A DNA stretch of 64,000 bases from Bacillus cereus G9842 (GTDB lineage: Bacteria; Bacillota; Bacilli; Bacillales; Bacillaceae_G), in the NCBI RefSeq assembly GCF_000021305.1, contig NC_011772.1, forward strand, positions 2,022,001 through 2,086,000. The letters run 5' to 3'. The notes below the pieces were generated by a model. The model saw only the letters and a list, made by a program, of their open reading frames with translations, did not search any database and was not told the DNA's origin. Both the position numbers and the translations under genes were made by a program. Below are positions 43,248-52,722 of this stretch, one piece after another; the stretch's first letter is position 1; the number at the start of each line of letters is the position of its first letter.

Positions 43248-43340
43248 AAAGATGAAAATATAGACTCTTTCTTTTGCTAATAAGCTTAGTAAAAGTGAGT
43301 TATCAATATGAACCATTTCGACAAAAAATTAATATACCCC

Positions 43341-43369
43341 TTGACAGTTACAAATATAACCGATATACT
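43341..43369 (+). promoter_or_regulatory. Promoter of the Leu T-box transcript
   Basis: Perfect TTGACA (43341-43346), 17-bp spacer, TATACT (43364-43369). Confidence 0.85.
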
Positions 43370-43418
43370 TCATATTAATTTCAAAAGAAAATATATTCTA
43401 AATATTACAATGTGTTGA

Positions 43419-43680
43419 ATAGGAGTAGTAAGGTCATGTATTTGTACAGAGAGCTATGGGTTGGTGCGACATAGTCAAATGACATCCTGAACTCGCCTAG
43501 GAGCAGTAAGGTGGAATGGAATCACATTCTTAGTAAATCTTAACGGTTAACCTTCGATATTAGGTTTGTAATCAAACGATTACTACTAAGGTGGATTCAT
43601 AATGGAATCAATAAGGGTGGTACCGCGTTAAGTAAATGGCTTAGCGTCTCTTTATATAGAGATGCTAGGCCATTTTTTTA
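43419..43680 (+). promoter_or_regulatory. T-box riboswitch (tRNA-Leu, specifier CTC)
   Basis: Aligned with the other three leaders, the specifier is CTC at 43492-43494 in TGAA-CTC-GCCTAGGAG, followed by the usual purine. The T-box AGGGTGGTACCGCG spans 43614-43627. The terminator (AATGGCTTAGCGTCTCT pairing with AGAGATGCTAGGCCATT, then T7) lies at 43635-43680. Confidence 0.88.
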
Positions 43681-43770
43681 TTATATGGAAAAAGAAGTGG
43701 AGGGTTTATTTGGATAGGTCTATAAAATTTATTTATCTATATAAAAAGATTTAATTAGGAGGAAAATGAG

Positions 43771-45111
43771 ATGAAACAAACGGAGCAATGGACTTCGAAA
43801 TTAGGTTTTATAATGGCTGCAGCAGGATCAGCAATTGGACTTGGCGCAATATGGAAGTTTCCTTATATCGCCGGGAAGAGCGGGGGAGGAGCATTCTTTT
43901 TAATCTTTATATTATTTACTATATTAATTGGATTACCACTACTTATAGCTGAATTTATGATTGGACGTAGTACGCAGAAACAAGCAGTTGGCGCATTTAA
44001 AAGTATTGCACCAAATACAGGGTGGCACTGGATTGGACGCCTTGGTGTTGGAACGTGTTTTATACTACTTTCATTTTATAGTGTTGTAGGTGGATGGGTG
44101 TTAATTTATTTATTCAGAGGAATTACTGGACAACTAATTGCACCGGGACAAAATTACGGAGCATTATTTACTGAAACAATTGGGAATCCCACTTGGGCTA
44201 TTATGGGACATTTCGCTTTTATGTTCATTACGATATGGGTTGTATCAAAGGGTGTACAAAACGGAATTGAAAAAGCAAGTAAATATATGTTGCCAGCATT
44301 GTTCGTTTTATTTGTCGCTCTTATTATTCGTTCGTTAACACTTGATGATGCTATGAAAGGTGTGAAGTTTTTCTTACAACCAGATTTCTCAAAGATTACT
44401 TCGGAAAGTATTTTGTTCGCAATGGGGCAATCATTCTTTGCAATTAGTATCGGGATTTCAATTATGGTTACCTATAGTTCCTATTTAAATAAAAAAGAAA
44501 GTTTACCAAAATCAGCAATAACAATTGTTGGATTGAATTTATTTGTTTCTTTATTTGCAGGTCTTGCCATTTTTCCGGCCGTATTTTCATTAGGAATGGA
44601 GCCGACAGAAGGACCTGGATTACTATTTATCGTATTACCATCTGTATTTAGTCAAATCCCATTCGGTGGATTTTTCTTAACAGTATTCCTTGCACTATTT
44701 ACATTTGCGACATTAACATCGGCATTTTCTCTACTAGAAACTGTTGTTTCAGCATTAGCAAATGGTGAACAAGAAAAGAGAACGAAATTATCATGGCTGA
44801 TCGGTTTCGGCATTTTCTTAGTAGGTATACCATCAGCGTTATCATTTGGAGTATGGAGTGATATTACGATTTTCGGAAAGAATATTTTTGATGCAGTAGA
44901 CTTCTTATCTAGTAATATATTAATGCCACTTGGAGCACTATTTATTAGTATTTTCGTTTCATTCAAAATGGAAAAGAAGATACTAGAAGCAGAGTTTTTT
45001 GTAGGTGGAAATTATGGAAAGAAAGTATTTACTTGTTGGGCATTTTTACTTCGATTTGTAGCACCGCTCGCAATCATTATCGTCTTCTTAAATGTAATAG
45101 GGATTATTTAA
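43771..45111 (+). CDS. Neurotransmitter:sodium symporter (NSS) family transporter, probably for leucine
   Basis: This 446-residue protein has 11-12 helices and the NSS/LeuT hallmarks: [20 protein letters not shown] in TM1 (sodium and substrate site, unwound region [10 protein letters not shown]), [11 protein letters not shown] in TM2, and [20 protein letters not shown] in TM6-7. NSS proteins import amino acids with Na+. The upstream T-box with Leu specifier CTC predicts induction on leucine starvation, which fits a LeuT-like leucine or branched-chain substrate. GGAGG precedes the ATG. No operon partner is visible. Confidence 0.9.
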   Translation: MKQTEQWTSKLGFIMAAAGSAIGLGAIWKFPYIAGKSGGGAFFLIFILFTILIGLPLLIAEFMIGRSTQKQAVGAFKSIAPNTGWHWIGRLGVGTCFILLSFYSVVGGWVLIYLFRGITGQLIAPGQNYGALFTETIGNPTWAIMGHFAFMFITIWVVSKGVQNGIEKASKYMLPALFVLFVALIIRSLTLDDAMKGVKFFLQPDFSKITSESILFAMGQSFFAISIGISIMVTYSSYLNKKESLPKSAITIVGLNLFVSLFAGLAIFPAVFSLGMEPTEGPGLLFIVLPSVFSQIPFGGFFLTVFLALFTFATLTSAFSLLETVVSALANGEQEKRTKLSWLIGFGIFLVGIPSALSFGVWSDITIFGKNIFDAVDFLSSNILMPLGALFISIFVSFKMEKKILEAEFFVGGNYGKKVFTCWAFLLRFVAPLAIIIVFLNVIGII

Positions 45112-45157
45112 CATTAAATGTTATAATATTCAGTGAAAAAAGAAGATGGTGATGTTT

Positions 45158-46063
45158 ATGGCGAATTTGATAGAAACAGGAGAGTATATGAATATTAGAG
45201 GGAAAAAGCTATACGTTGAAACACATGGAAATCCTAAAAATAAGCCAGTCTTATACTTGCATGGTGGACCAGGAGAGAGTTGTTATGATTTTTCATTTCA
45301 TCAAGCGGAACGTTTAAAAGATTCTCTATATGTAATTATGATAGATCAAAGAGGTGTTGGTCGTTCAGAAAAAATTACTGAAGACGAAGCTTTTGGATTA
45401 AATGATTTGATTGAAGACTGTGAGGAATTAAAAAAAGTATTACAAATTGAGAAGTGGTCTATAATTGGACATTCTTTCGGTGGATATGTAGCATTGCTTT
45501 ATGCGTCGATATATCCAAGTTCAATAGAGAAAATAATATTTGAAGGACCAACTTTTGATTTTGCATTAACAAGTAGAGCTTTGTTGCAAAAGACAGGGCA
45601 TTTATTAAAAAAGTATGGAAAAGAAGAAGTAGCAAAAGAGTGCTTTGCTTATTCATCTAGCGATGCTAGTTCAGAAGAGTTGTTAGAAGCTTATATAAGA
45701 TTAAGCGCTGAATTAGAAGAAAAAAGAATGGAGATTTACAATAATAAGGAAGATAGGACAGATGAGAGTTTATACAGTGATGAAGAGTGGGAAATATTTT
45801 CAAATCGCTCCAAAATGCACTTTGATAGATTAAAATTAGAGGGAGCATGTCATACATCATTATTATCAAAAATAAAAGATGTAAAAAATCTAATGTTATT
45901 AATAGTAGGAAAACATGATGTAGTAACGTGTGAAGAACAAATTAAAACATTTAATAAAGATGCCCGAAACGGCAAGTATATCGTATTTGAAGAGAGCGGT
46001 CATTCACCTCATTATGAGGAAGCAGATAGATTTGCAGAAACAGTCATACATTTTTTGAAATGA
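45158..46063 (+). CDS. Alpha/beta hydrolase, proline iminopeptidase-like
   Basis: This 301-residue enzyme has the oxyanion motif LYLHGGPGESCYDF, DQRGVGRSEK, and the nucleophile elbow GHSFGGYVALLYA, with the C-terminal His in EESGHSPHYEEAD. This is the S33 prolyl aminopeptidase/tricorn-interacting F1 pattern. I chose the ATG at 45158 (GGTGATGTTT before it) over 45146. A helical cap lies between about 135 and 220. The substrate may be a peptide or an ester. Confidence 0.85.
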   Translation: MANLIETGEYMNIRGKKLYVETHGNPKNKPVLYLHGGPGESCYDFSFHQAERLKDSLYVIMIDQRGVGRSEKITEDEAFGLNDLIEDCEELKKVLQIEKWSIIGHSFGGYVALLYASIYPSSIEKIIFEGPTFDFALTSRALLQKTGHLLKKYGKEEVAKECFAYSSSDASSEELLEAYIRLSAELEEKRMEIYNNKEDRTDESLYSDEEWEIFSNRSKMHFDRLKLEGACHTSLLSKIKDVKNLMLLIVGKHDVVTCEEQIKTFNKDARNGKYIVFEESGHSPHYEEADRFAETVIHFLK

Positions 46064-46099
46064 AGAAAAGGGTGCTTCTATAAATGAGAGGCACTCTTT

Positions 46100-46675
46100 C
46101 TAAATTTCTGGATATGTGATTGTGATGTTAGGCCACTTACTTTGCCAATTCTTTTTTATAACTCTGTTTTTGTACATATGTAATCGTTCTTTCGATTTAA
46201 GAAAATGAGCTGTTGGTCTCACTTGTAAGGAAAGGACATCTTCAATACCACATGGGGCTGTTAATATAACATTGTTTAGTTCATCAAGTGTAACTCCTAA
46301 AGCCGTTGCTGTTTCAGGGAATTTAGAAATAGCATTAACAGAAGAAGAATATGGTGGCATATTATTCACTACATGCATACGAGCTTGATTTTTTACAGAC
46401 CAAGGAATAGTAGCATCAATATTCATTAATTTCGTTTCTAATGATTGTTCGTATATCTCATCTTGATGTAGACTATCATAATAAATCACATCAACATCAG
46501 GCATAGCCGTTTTAGCTTCATAGTCATGTAAAGTATCCCAAATTTTAGAACGAACAAAGCCGGCACAAACCCACCAATCAGGTAACTCTAGTGATTTTGC
46601 CATTTGTAATACATTCATCATCCATTCGTCGTTTTCTATTAAGCGAATTATATCTTTCTCTGTTTTGATCTTCAT
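46100..46675 (-). CDS. Nucleotidyltransferase-like family protein (DUF925)
   Basis: This 191-residue protein has WWVCAGFVRSKIWDTLHDYE and MPDVDVIYYDSLHQDE, corresponding to the GG..R and DxD motifs of the NTP_transf_6/DUF925 group of nucleotidyltransferase folds, here with CAGFVR replacing GG. Its partner substrate is unknown. The ATG at 46675 is preferred to the in-frame GTG at 46687 because AAAGGTG lies nine bases before it. It follows amj on the same strand with a 24-base gap, so they may be co-transcribed. Confidence 0.8.
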   Translation of the reverse strand: MKIKTEKDIIRLIENDEWMMNVLQMAKSLELPDWWVCAGFVRSKIWDTLHDYEAKTAMPDVDVIYYDSLHQDEIYEQSLETKLMNIDATIPWSVKNQARMHVVNNMPPYSSSVNAISKFPETATALGVTLDELNNVILTAPCGIEDVLSLQVRPTAHFLKSKERLHMYKNRVIKKNWQSKWPNITITYPEI

Positions 46676-46699
46676 TGATAAATTCACCTTTCTAGTAAA

Positions 46700-47497
46700 T
46701 TAATGCATAAGTTCAATAATCCATAAAATCCAGTAAGCACCTGGTACAAATAGTAGTTGTGCCAATAATGTGCCGAGAAGTCTAGAAATCATTAGCCAAC
46801 CATACATTTTACTCATAGATTCAGCACCGCTTTCTGATTGTAAAGCACGTTCTGTTAAAAGAGCAATGCGTGGATCGAGTAATACAGTTAATAAAATAGT
46901 GGCGAAACCATTTACAAGGCCAGAAGCTGTACTTGCATTTGTTGCATAATCTGGATTTAAAAAAGAAGCGTAAAGGGCAGAAAGTACCCCAGCTGTATAA
47001 ATAGCAGTAGCAAACATGTTAATAAGCATAATACGCTTTGGAATACCACCGATACGCAGTCTATGAATCATTTCTAACTTTGGAAAGCGGACATATTTTT
47101 TTGTGTACTTTAATTTTTGAATGTTATTCGTTTTCATCATTCGAATGAAAGAACCGTCTGTTTCAAAGTTTTGAATGACATATCCAAATAGTTTTGTCAA
47201 AGTTGGATACAGTATAATCGCAAGCAATGTACCGATAGAAGCAGATAATAGTACAAGACGTATAATATGCTCTAAATCAATAGAAGGATCTAGTTTTGCT
47301 TCGTCCACAATCCCGCCAAGTAAAAAGGCTTGTAGTAAGTTTGACGTTCTTGAAATGAGTAATACAATTCCTACGACGGATAATGCGACAGCAATCTTCT
47401 TTAAACGAACCCCCGCTAATCGAATACTATAAGAGCTTGTTTCAACTGCGTGGATTACAATTGTGAAAGCCATTATAAAAATTAACGTAATTGACAT
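46700..47497 (-). CDS. amj: Lipid II flippase Amj
   Basis: This 265-residue protein has six to seven membrane helices and the DUF2837 pattern HAVETSSYSIRLAGVRLKKI followed by LLISRTSNLLQAFLLGGIVD, matching B. subtilis YdaH/Amj. Amj flips the peptidoglycan precursor lipid II and can replace MurJ. In B. subtilis it is induced by sigma-M when MurJ is blocked. The start at 47497 follows GGTGA; a GTG at 47506 is the alternative. It is upstream of the nucleotidyltransferase-like gene. Confidence 0.9.
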   Translation of the reverse strand: MSITLIFIMAFTIVIHAVETSSYSIRLAGVRLKKIAVALSVVGIVLLISRTSNLLQAFLLGGIVDEAKLDPSIDLEHIIRLVLLSASIGTLLAIILYPTLTKLFGYVIQNFETDGSFIRMMKTNNIQKLKYTKKYVRFPKLEMIHRLRIGGIPKRIMLINMFATAIYTAGVLSALYASFLNPDYATNASTASGLVNGFATILLTVLLDPRIALLTERALQSESGAESMSKMYGWLMISRLLGTLLAQLLFVPGAYWILWIIELMH

Positions 47498-47687
47498 TTG
47501 TTTCACCAGTTTCTATTAAAATAATTGTAACTTTTTTACTTTATCATATCTATCGTATTTTGTAACTGAAAGTATGTGACATATGGAAATTGATTTTTCG
47601 AAAAAATAGATAATGATAGTATAATAGGGAGAAGTGGAAGAGATGTTAGCAGTTATTTATACAGCAAATTAAGTGGAGGAATGAAAC

Positions 47688-48353
47688 ATGTATAAAACAT
47701 TTCTATTTGATTTAGATGGAACTTTAACGGATCCGAAAGAAGGGATTGTAAATTCGGTTTTGTATGCGTTAAAAAAAGTAGGAATTGAAGAAGTACATAT
47801 AAGTGAGTTAGATTCATTTATAGGTCCTCCTATTCAGCAATCATTCGTAGAGAGATATAATATGAGTGAAGGAGAGGTTGAACGTGCAGTTTTTTACTTC
47901 CGTGAGTATTTAAAGCAGCGTGGATTGTTTGAAAATAATGTATACGAGGGGATTCTGAAGCTCTTGCAACAATTAAAAAGTTCAGGAAATCGCATATTCG
48001 TAGCTACTTCAAAGCCCACTGTATTTGCGAAACAAGTTATAGAGCATTTTCAATTAACGAATTATTTCGAAGATATCATTGGAAGTAATTTAGATGGTAC
48101 GAGAATAAAAAAAGAAGAAATAATTGCTCATATTTTACAAACAAATGAAGAACTAAATAAAGAAGAAATGATAATGATTGGTGATAGAAAGCACGATATA
48201 ATAGGTGCGAATCAGAATGGAATTGCTTCAATTGGTGTTTTATATGGCTATGGCTGTGAGAAAGAACTGACTGAAGTTAGTGCGACTTACATAGTGAAAG
48301 ATGTTGAAGAACTGTATCATTTTTGTGTAAGAAAAATTTTAATAAATCAGTAA
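47688..48353 (+). CDS. HAD-superfamily hydrolase (Gph/PpaX-like)
   Basis: This 221-residue phosphatase has motif I FLFDLDGTLTDPKEGIVNS, a helical cap, motif II FVATSKPTVFAKQVI, Lys in the middle and motif IV MIMIGDRKHDIIGANQNGI. This is the phosphoglycolate/pyrophosphate phosphatase subgroup, with a substrate not determinable from sequence. GGAGG precedes the ATG. It is monocistronic. Confidence 0.9.
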   Translation: MYKTFLFDLDGTLTDPKEGIVNSVLYALKKVGIEEVHISELDSFIGPPIQQSFVERYNMSEGEVERAVFYFREYLKQRGLFENNVYEGILKLLQQLKSSGNRIFVATSKPTVFAKQVIEHFQLTNYFEDIIGSNLDGTRIKKEEIIAHILQTNEELNKEEMIMIGDRKHDIIGANQNGIASIGVLYGYGCEKELTEVSATYIVKDVEELYHFCVRKILINQ

Positions 48354-48368
48354 ATATAGGTACTAACA

Positions 48369-48419
48369 ATCCCTTTATAACGTATGATGAGGAATTCGTT
48401 TCTGTTTAAAGGGATTTTT
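48369..48419 (+). terminator. Likely terminator after the HAD gene
   Basis: AATCCCTTTATAA pairs with TTAAAGGGATTT across a long loop, then TTTC. Confidence 0.6.
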
Positions 48420-48528
48420 CATATGTAATCGAATATTTATAATTAGACATTTTTAGCATGAAAAAATTGTATGAATAAGAGGAGGGATGTCAGAATTAAA
48501 AGATTAGTAGAAGTTTATCAATAAATTT

Positions 48529-48538
48529 TAGAATATTC
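48529..48538. promoter_or_regulatory. AGAATATTCT palindrome before the GntP gene
   Basis: The 10-bp perfect palindrome lies 20 bases before the start codon. The same palindrome occurs at 51284-51293 after the dehydrogenase gene, bracketing the pair. Confidence 0.3.
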
Positions 48539-48558
48539 TGTTTAATGGAGGGGTAAAA

Positions 48559-49998
48559 TTGGAGTTAGTTATTATATTATTAGCACTAAGTTTACTTATG
48601 TTCGTAGCATATAGAGGCTTTTCTGTTATTTTATTCGCACCGATATTTGCATTATTTGCAGTATTTTTGACAGAACCTAGTTATGTATTACCTTTCTTTT
48701 CTAATATCTTTATGGAGAAAATGGTTGGATTTATAAAGTTATATTTTCCTGTGTTTTTATTAGGAGCAATATTTGGAAAAGTAGTGGAAATGTCAGGAAT
48801 TGCAGATTCTATCGCAAAAACGATTATTGAGTTAGTTGGTGAAAAACGTACTATATTAGCGATTGTATTAATGGGGGCTATTTTAACGTATAGTGGTGTT
48901 AGTGTGTATGTAGTAGTGTTTGCTGTTTATCCGTTCGCAGCTAAGTTGTTTCGACAAGCTAATATTCCAAAGCGTTTAATCCCTGGAACGATTGTTCTTG
49001 GAGCAGTAACGTTTACAATGGATGCGCTACCTGGATCACCACAAATTCAAAATGTAATACCTACAACATTTTTTAAAACGAATATTTATGCTGCACCGAT
49101 ACTTGGCATTGTAGGAGCAATTTTTGTTCTTACATTAGGTTTACTATATTTAGAGAGTAGACGTAAGAAGGCAAAAGCGGCAGGTGAAGGATATTTTGGT
49201 TTTAATGATGGAAATACTGAAATGGCAGCATCTTTGCAATTAGAACAAAAAAATATGCCATTAATTAATAACATTGAAATTACAAGAGCACAACAACTTA
49301 TTGCATTTATACCACTTATTTTAGTAGGTGTAATGAATAAAGTGTTTACTATTATGATACCAAAGTGGTATCCAAGCGGTTTTGATTTTTCTGCAATTGG
49401 TATGAAAGCATTTGGAAAAGTAGAATTAAGTGCAGTAGTAGGAATTTGGTCTGTAGAATTGGCACTTATTATAGGGATCTTAACAACGTTATTATTATAT
49501 TGGAAGCGAGTAGTAACAGGTTTCCAAGCTGGATTGAATACAAGTATTGGTGGAGCGCTACTTGCAACGATGAATACAGGAGCTGAGTTTGGATTCGGTG
49601 GTGTCATTGCAGCACTTCCAGGCTTCGTAATTATGAGAGATGGCATCTCTGCTACTTTCACAAATCCTTTAGTGAATGGTGCAGTAACGACGAATATTTT
49701 AGCTGGAATTACAGGCTCTGCATCAGGAGGAATGGGAATAGTATTAAGTGCAATGGGAGATAAATTTATTGCAGCGGCCAATCAATTTGATATTCCATTA
49801 GAAGTTATGCACCGTATCGTATCAATGGCATCAGGAGGAATGGATACACTACCGCATAACGGGGCTATTATTACTATTCTTACAGTAACAGGATTAACAC
49901 ATAAACAGTCCTATAAAGATATATTTGCTATTACAGTTTTGAAAACGGTTGCTGTATTTTTAGTTATCGCGTTCTATACTTTAACAGGACTCTATTAA
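48559..49998 (+). CDS. GntP-family permease (hydroxy-acid/gluconate-type)
   Basis: This 479-residue protein has about 12 hydrophobic helices and the GntP pattern (FSVILFAPIFALFAVF near the start, GAVTFTMDALPGSPQIQNVI, and ASGGMDTLPHNGAIITILTV near the end). Family members import gluconate, D-serine, fructuronate or hydroxybutyrate with protons. Start is TTG preceded by AATGGAGGGGT. It lies 78 bases before an iron-containing alcohol dehydrogenase, suggesting import and oxidation of the same hydroxylated acid. Confidence 0.88.
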   Translation: MELVIILLALSLLMFVAYRGFSVILFAPIFALFAVFLTEPSYVLPFFSNIFMEKMVGFIKLYFPVFLLGAIFGKVVEMSGIADSIAKTIIELVGEKRTILAIVLMGAILTYSGVSVYVVVFAVYPFAAKLFRQANIPKRLIPGTIVLGAVTFTMDALPGSPQIQNVIPTTFFKTNIYAAPILGIVGAIFVLTLGLLYLESRRKKAKAAGEGYFGFNDGNTEMAASLQLEQKNMPLINNIEITRAQQLIAFIPLILVGVMNKVFTIMIPKWYPSGFDFSAIGMKAFGKVELSAVVGIWSVELALIIGILTTLLLYWKRVVTGFQAGLNTSIGGALLATMNTGAEFGFGGVIAALPGFVIMRDGISATFTNPLVNGAVTTNILAGITGSASGGMGIVLSAMGDKFIAAANQFDIPLEVMHRIVSMASGGMDTLPHNGAIITILTVTGLTHKQSYKDIFAITVLKTVAVFLVIAFYTLTGLY

Positions 49999-50076
49999 AA
50001 ATTCGAATCGTAAAGATTCATCAAATCGATAATTTATATCATAAAATATTAAATAGGATAAGAAGGGGTGGAGTAC

Positions 50077-51279
50077 TTGCAAGAAGTTTCTGAGTTTCGT
50101 ATGCCAAAGTCGGTATTATATGGAAGGAATTCGCTTGAAAAACTTGGGGAACAATCAAAAAAGTTAGGGAAAAGAGCTTTTATAGTTACTGATACAATTA
50201 TGGAGAAATTAGGATATCTTGAAAAGTGTATACAACAACTAAATAAGAAAAGTATTACTGTTAGTACATATAATAAAGTGGATGCTGAACCTACAAATAT
50301 ACACGTGTTAGAAGCCTTATCTCTTTGTAAAGAGGAAAAGTGTGATTTTATTATCGGTATTGGTGGTGGAAGTTGTATTGATGCTGCGAAAGCAGTAGCG
50401 GTTTTATATACAAATGGTGGAGAAGTTGAGGATTATGTCGAAAAGGATATTGAAATAGAAAACAATCCACTACCACTTATTGCAATTCCAACAACTTCTG
50501 GTACTGGATCGGAAGTTACAAGTGTAGCAGTAATTACGAATAAAAAAACAGATGTAAAAATGATGATGAAGCATCCTAGTTTTATACCGAAAGTAGCAAT
50601 TATAGATCCAGTTTTGACAAGTTCGTTACCACCACAAATTACGGCAGCAACAGGAATAGATGCGTTATGTCATGCGATTGAAGCTTATATTTCTAAATTT
50701 TCACAGCCACTTACAGATGTACTTGCTCTTTCAGCTATTGAAAGTATTATGAAATATTTACGTATAGCATATGAAGATGGACGTAATATGGAGGCAAGAG
50801 AAGCGATGATGATTGCTTCCTTACAAGCTGGAATTGCATTTTCTAATGCATCAGTTACATTAGTTCATGGAATGTCAAGGCCAGTGGGAGCATTATTTCA
50901 TGTACCGCATGGAATATCAAATGCCATACTATTACCTACAGTGTTAGAGTTTACAAAAACAAGTGCAGTGAAAAGGTTAGCAAAAATTGGACGTAGTTTA
51001 AATAAGGATTTGTATTCGAATTCTGATGAGGAAGTAGCAGACTACACGCTTGGGGAAATAAAAAAACTTTGCTTTGATCTTCGTATTCCAAATTTAAAAG
51101 AATATGGAATCGATGAAATTGAATTTGAAAATGCTATTTCTAAAATGGCATCAGATGCAATTGAAAGTGGTAGCCCAGCTAATAACCCACGTGTTCCATC
51201 ATATGATGAAATCAAAGCGTTGTATCGAGAGTGTTTTAATTATAAGTATAAAGAATTTATAAAAACATCAGATTGTTAA
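50077..51279 (+). CDS. Iron-containing alcohol dehydrogenase
   Basis: This approximately 400-residue group III alcohol dehydrogenase has the dinucleotide site IIGIGGGSCIDAAKAVAVLY, PTTSGTGSEVTSVAVI and the metal ligands in TGIDALCHAIEAYIS and HGMSRPVGALFHVPHGISNA. Pairing with a GntP permease resembles loci for 4-hydroxybutyrate or similar hydroxy acids; the substrate is inferred only from context. The start is uncertain: TTG at 50077 has AAGGGGTGG upstream, while GTG at 50068 overlaps that site. Confidence 0.85.
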   Translation: MQEVSEFRMPKSVLYGRNSLEKLGEQSKKLGKRAFIVTDTIMEKLGYLEKCIQQLNKKSITVSTYNKVDAEPTNIHVLEALSLCKEEKCDFIIGIGGGSCIDAAKAVAVLYTNGGEVEDYVEKDIEIENNPLPLIAIPTTSGTGSEVTSVAVITNKKTDVKMMMKHPSFIPKVAIIDPVLTSSLPPQITAATGIDALCHAIEAYISKFSQPLTDVLALSAIESIMKYLRIAYEDGRNMEAREAMMIASLQAGIAFSNASVTLVHGMSRPVGALFHVPHGISNAILLPTVLEFTKTSAVKRLAKIGRSLNKDLYSNSDEEVADYTLGEIKKLCFDLRIPNLKEYGIDEIEFENAISKMASDAIESGSPANNPRVPSYDEIKALYRECFNYKYKEFIKTSDC

Positions 51280-51283
51280 TTTC

Positions 51284-51394
51284 AGAATATTCTATAAAAA
51301 TTTCCTTGGAAATGAAAGTACAATTACTCTTTATTATTTCCATATTAAATTCCGTAAAACAAGACTTTATATTTCAAACTTAAAGTCTTGTTTT
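51284..51394 (+). terminator. AGAATATTCT palindrome and terminator after the dehydrogenase
   Basis: The palindrome is at 51284-51293. The terminator stem AAAACAAGACTTTA/TAAAGTCTTGTTTT lies at 51357-51394. Confidence 0.75.
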
Positions 51395-51464
51395 ATTATG
51401 TATAATATATACAATAAAACGTTGTTATTAGTTTTATAAAAAAGTTTAGGTAGGTGTTGTTTAT

Positions 51465-52160
51465 ATGAAAACGATAGGTCTTATAGGTGGTATGAGTTGG
51501 GAATCAACTTCTGAATATTATCGAATTATTAATGAAGAAATAAAAGAGAGATTAGGAGGGCTACATTCAGCAAAATGTTTGATTAATAGTGTGGATTTTG
51601 AAGAGATTGAACGATGTCAGTCTAGCGGAGATTGGGATGGTGCTGGAGAAATTCTAGGGAATGCGGCATATTCATTACAAAAGGGAGGAGCAGACTTTAT
51701 AATCATTTGTACAAATACAATGCATAAGGTAGTTGGAAAAATAAAGGCGAAAATTGATATTCCAGTCTTACATGTTGCTGATGCAACTGCAAAAGCAATT
51801 AAAAGAAAAGACATTCAAAAGGTTGGTCTGCTTGGAACTACATATACAATGGAGCAAGATTTCTATAAGTCACGTATAGAAGAAAATAATATAAAAGTAA
51901 TAGTACCATCAGAAAAAAATAGAAAAGAAATAAATAAAGTAATATATACAGAATTATGTTTAGGAAAAATAGTATCTCAATCTAGAGAATATTATAAAAG
52001 AGTCATCGAAGAGTTAGTGCAAAAAGGAGCACAGGGAATCATATTAGGTTGTACAGAAATAGGGTTATTAATAAAGCAAGAAGACGTATCTGTCCCGATA
52101 TTTGATACGACTCATATACATGCAATTGAAGCAGTCAAGGTAGCTCTAGATAGAATGTAA
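51465..52160 (+). CDS. Aspartate/glutamate racemase family protein
   Basis: This 231-residue protein belongs to the cofactor-independent Asp/Glu racemase family: IGLIGGMSWESTSEYYRIIN at the N-terminus, the first catalytic Cys in FIIICTNTMHKV and the second in GIILGCTEIGLLI. Both cysteines are present, so racemase activity is plausible; the YgeA-like length suggests broad or aspartate specificity. GTAGGTG precedes the ATG. It is a single gene. Confidence 0.88.
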   Translation: MKTIGLIGGMSWESTSEYYRIINEEIKERLGGLHSAKCLINSVDFEEIERCQSSGDWDGAGEILGNAAYSLQKGGADFIIICTNTMHKVVGKIKAKIDIPVLHVADATAKAIKRKDIQKVGLLGTTYTMEQDFYKSRIEENNIKVIVPSEKNRKEINKVIYTELCLGKIVSQSREYYKRVIEELVQKGAQGIILGCTEIGLLIKQEDVSVPIFDTTHIHAIEAVKVALDRM

Positions 52161-52248
52161 TTATATTATGTAAACTAAATTCATATATCTGGAAAACATT
52201 CAGAAAATATTTTATAATGTAAGTGGTTACATTTAAGGGGGAATGCGC

Positions 52249-52722
52249 ATGTTTTCAGTTCAACCAATCGCATTTGTACATAATGAAAGAAAGGAAATAA
52301 AAGATGATGAGTGGGGAGAAGTAAGATCCCGTATAACTTTAACTGAAATGTATGCAGAAGAAAGTATACAAGGGATTGAAGATTTTTCTCATATTGAAGT
52401 TGTTTTTTATTTTCATAAAGTAACTGACGAGCAAATTCAGTATTTTGCTAGACATCCTAGAAATAATAAGGATTATCCTGAAGTAGGTATTTTTGCACAG
52501 CGCGGGAAAAATCGCCCGAATCGCATAGGTGTAACAATTGTAAAGGTGATCAAAAGAGAAGGTAAATCAATTATTGTTGAGGGATTAGATGCTATTGATG
52601 GCACTCCTATATTGGATATAAAACCAATAATGAAAGAGTTTATGCCGAAAGAAGAAATACACCAGCCTAAATGGGCAACGGATATAATGAGACAGTATTG
52701 GAAGGGGAATGGAGTAAAATGA
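52249..52722 (+). CDS. tRNA N6-threonylcarbamoyladenosine methyltransferase-like (TrmO/TsaA family)
   Basis: This 157-residue protein has the TsaA/VirR-associated beta-barrel pattern: QPIAFVHNERKEIKDDEWGE, GIEDFSHIEVVFYFHKV, ARHPRNNKDYPEVGIFAQRG and NRPNRIGVTIVKV. TrmO methylates t6A37 of some tRNAs using SAM; this short version lacks the C-terminal extension of E. coli TrmO. Start 52249 fits the AAGGGGGA site better than 52243. Its stop overlaps the next gene (ATGA). Confidence 0.82.
   Translation: MFSVQPIAFVHNERKEIKDDEWGEVRSRITLTEMYAEESIQGIEDFSHIEVVFYFHKVTDEQIQYFARHPRNNKDYPEVGIFAQRGKNRPNRIGVTIVKVIKREGKSIIVEGLDAIDGTPILDIKPIMKEFMPKEEIHQPKWATDIMRQYWKGNGVK

Noticed and set aside
43490..43495. 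Thr (ACT) specifier for the transporter T-box
   Set aside because: The following base would be C rather than a purine, and the conserved downstream GAG falls out of register; CTC aligns with the other three leaders.
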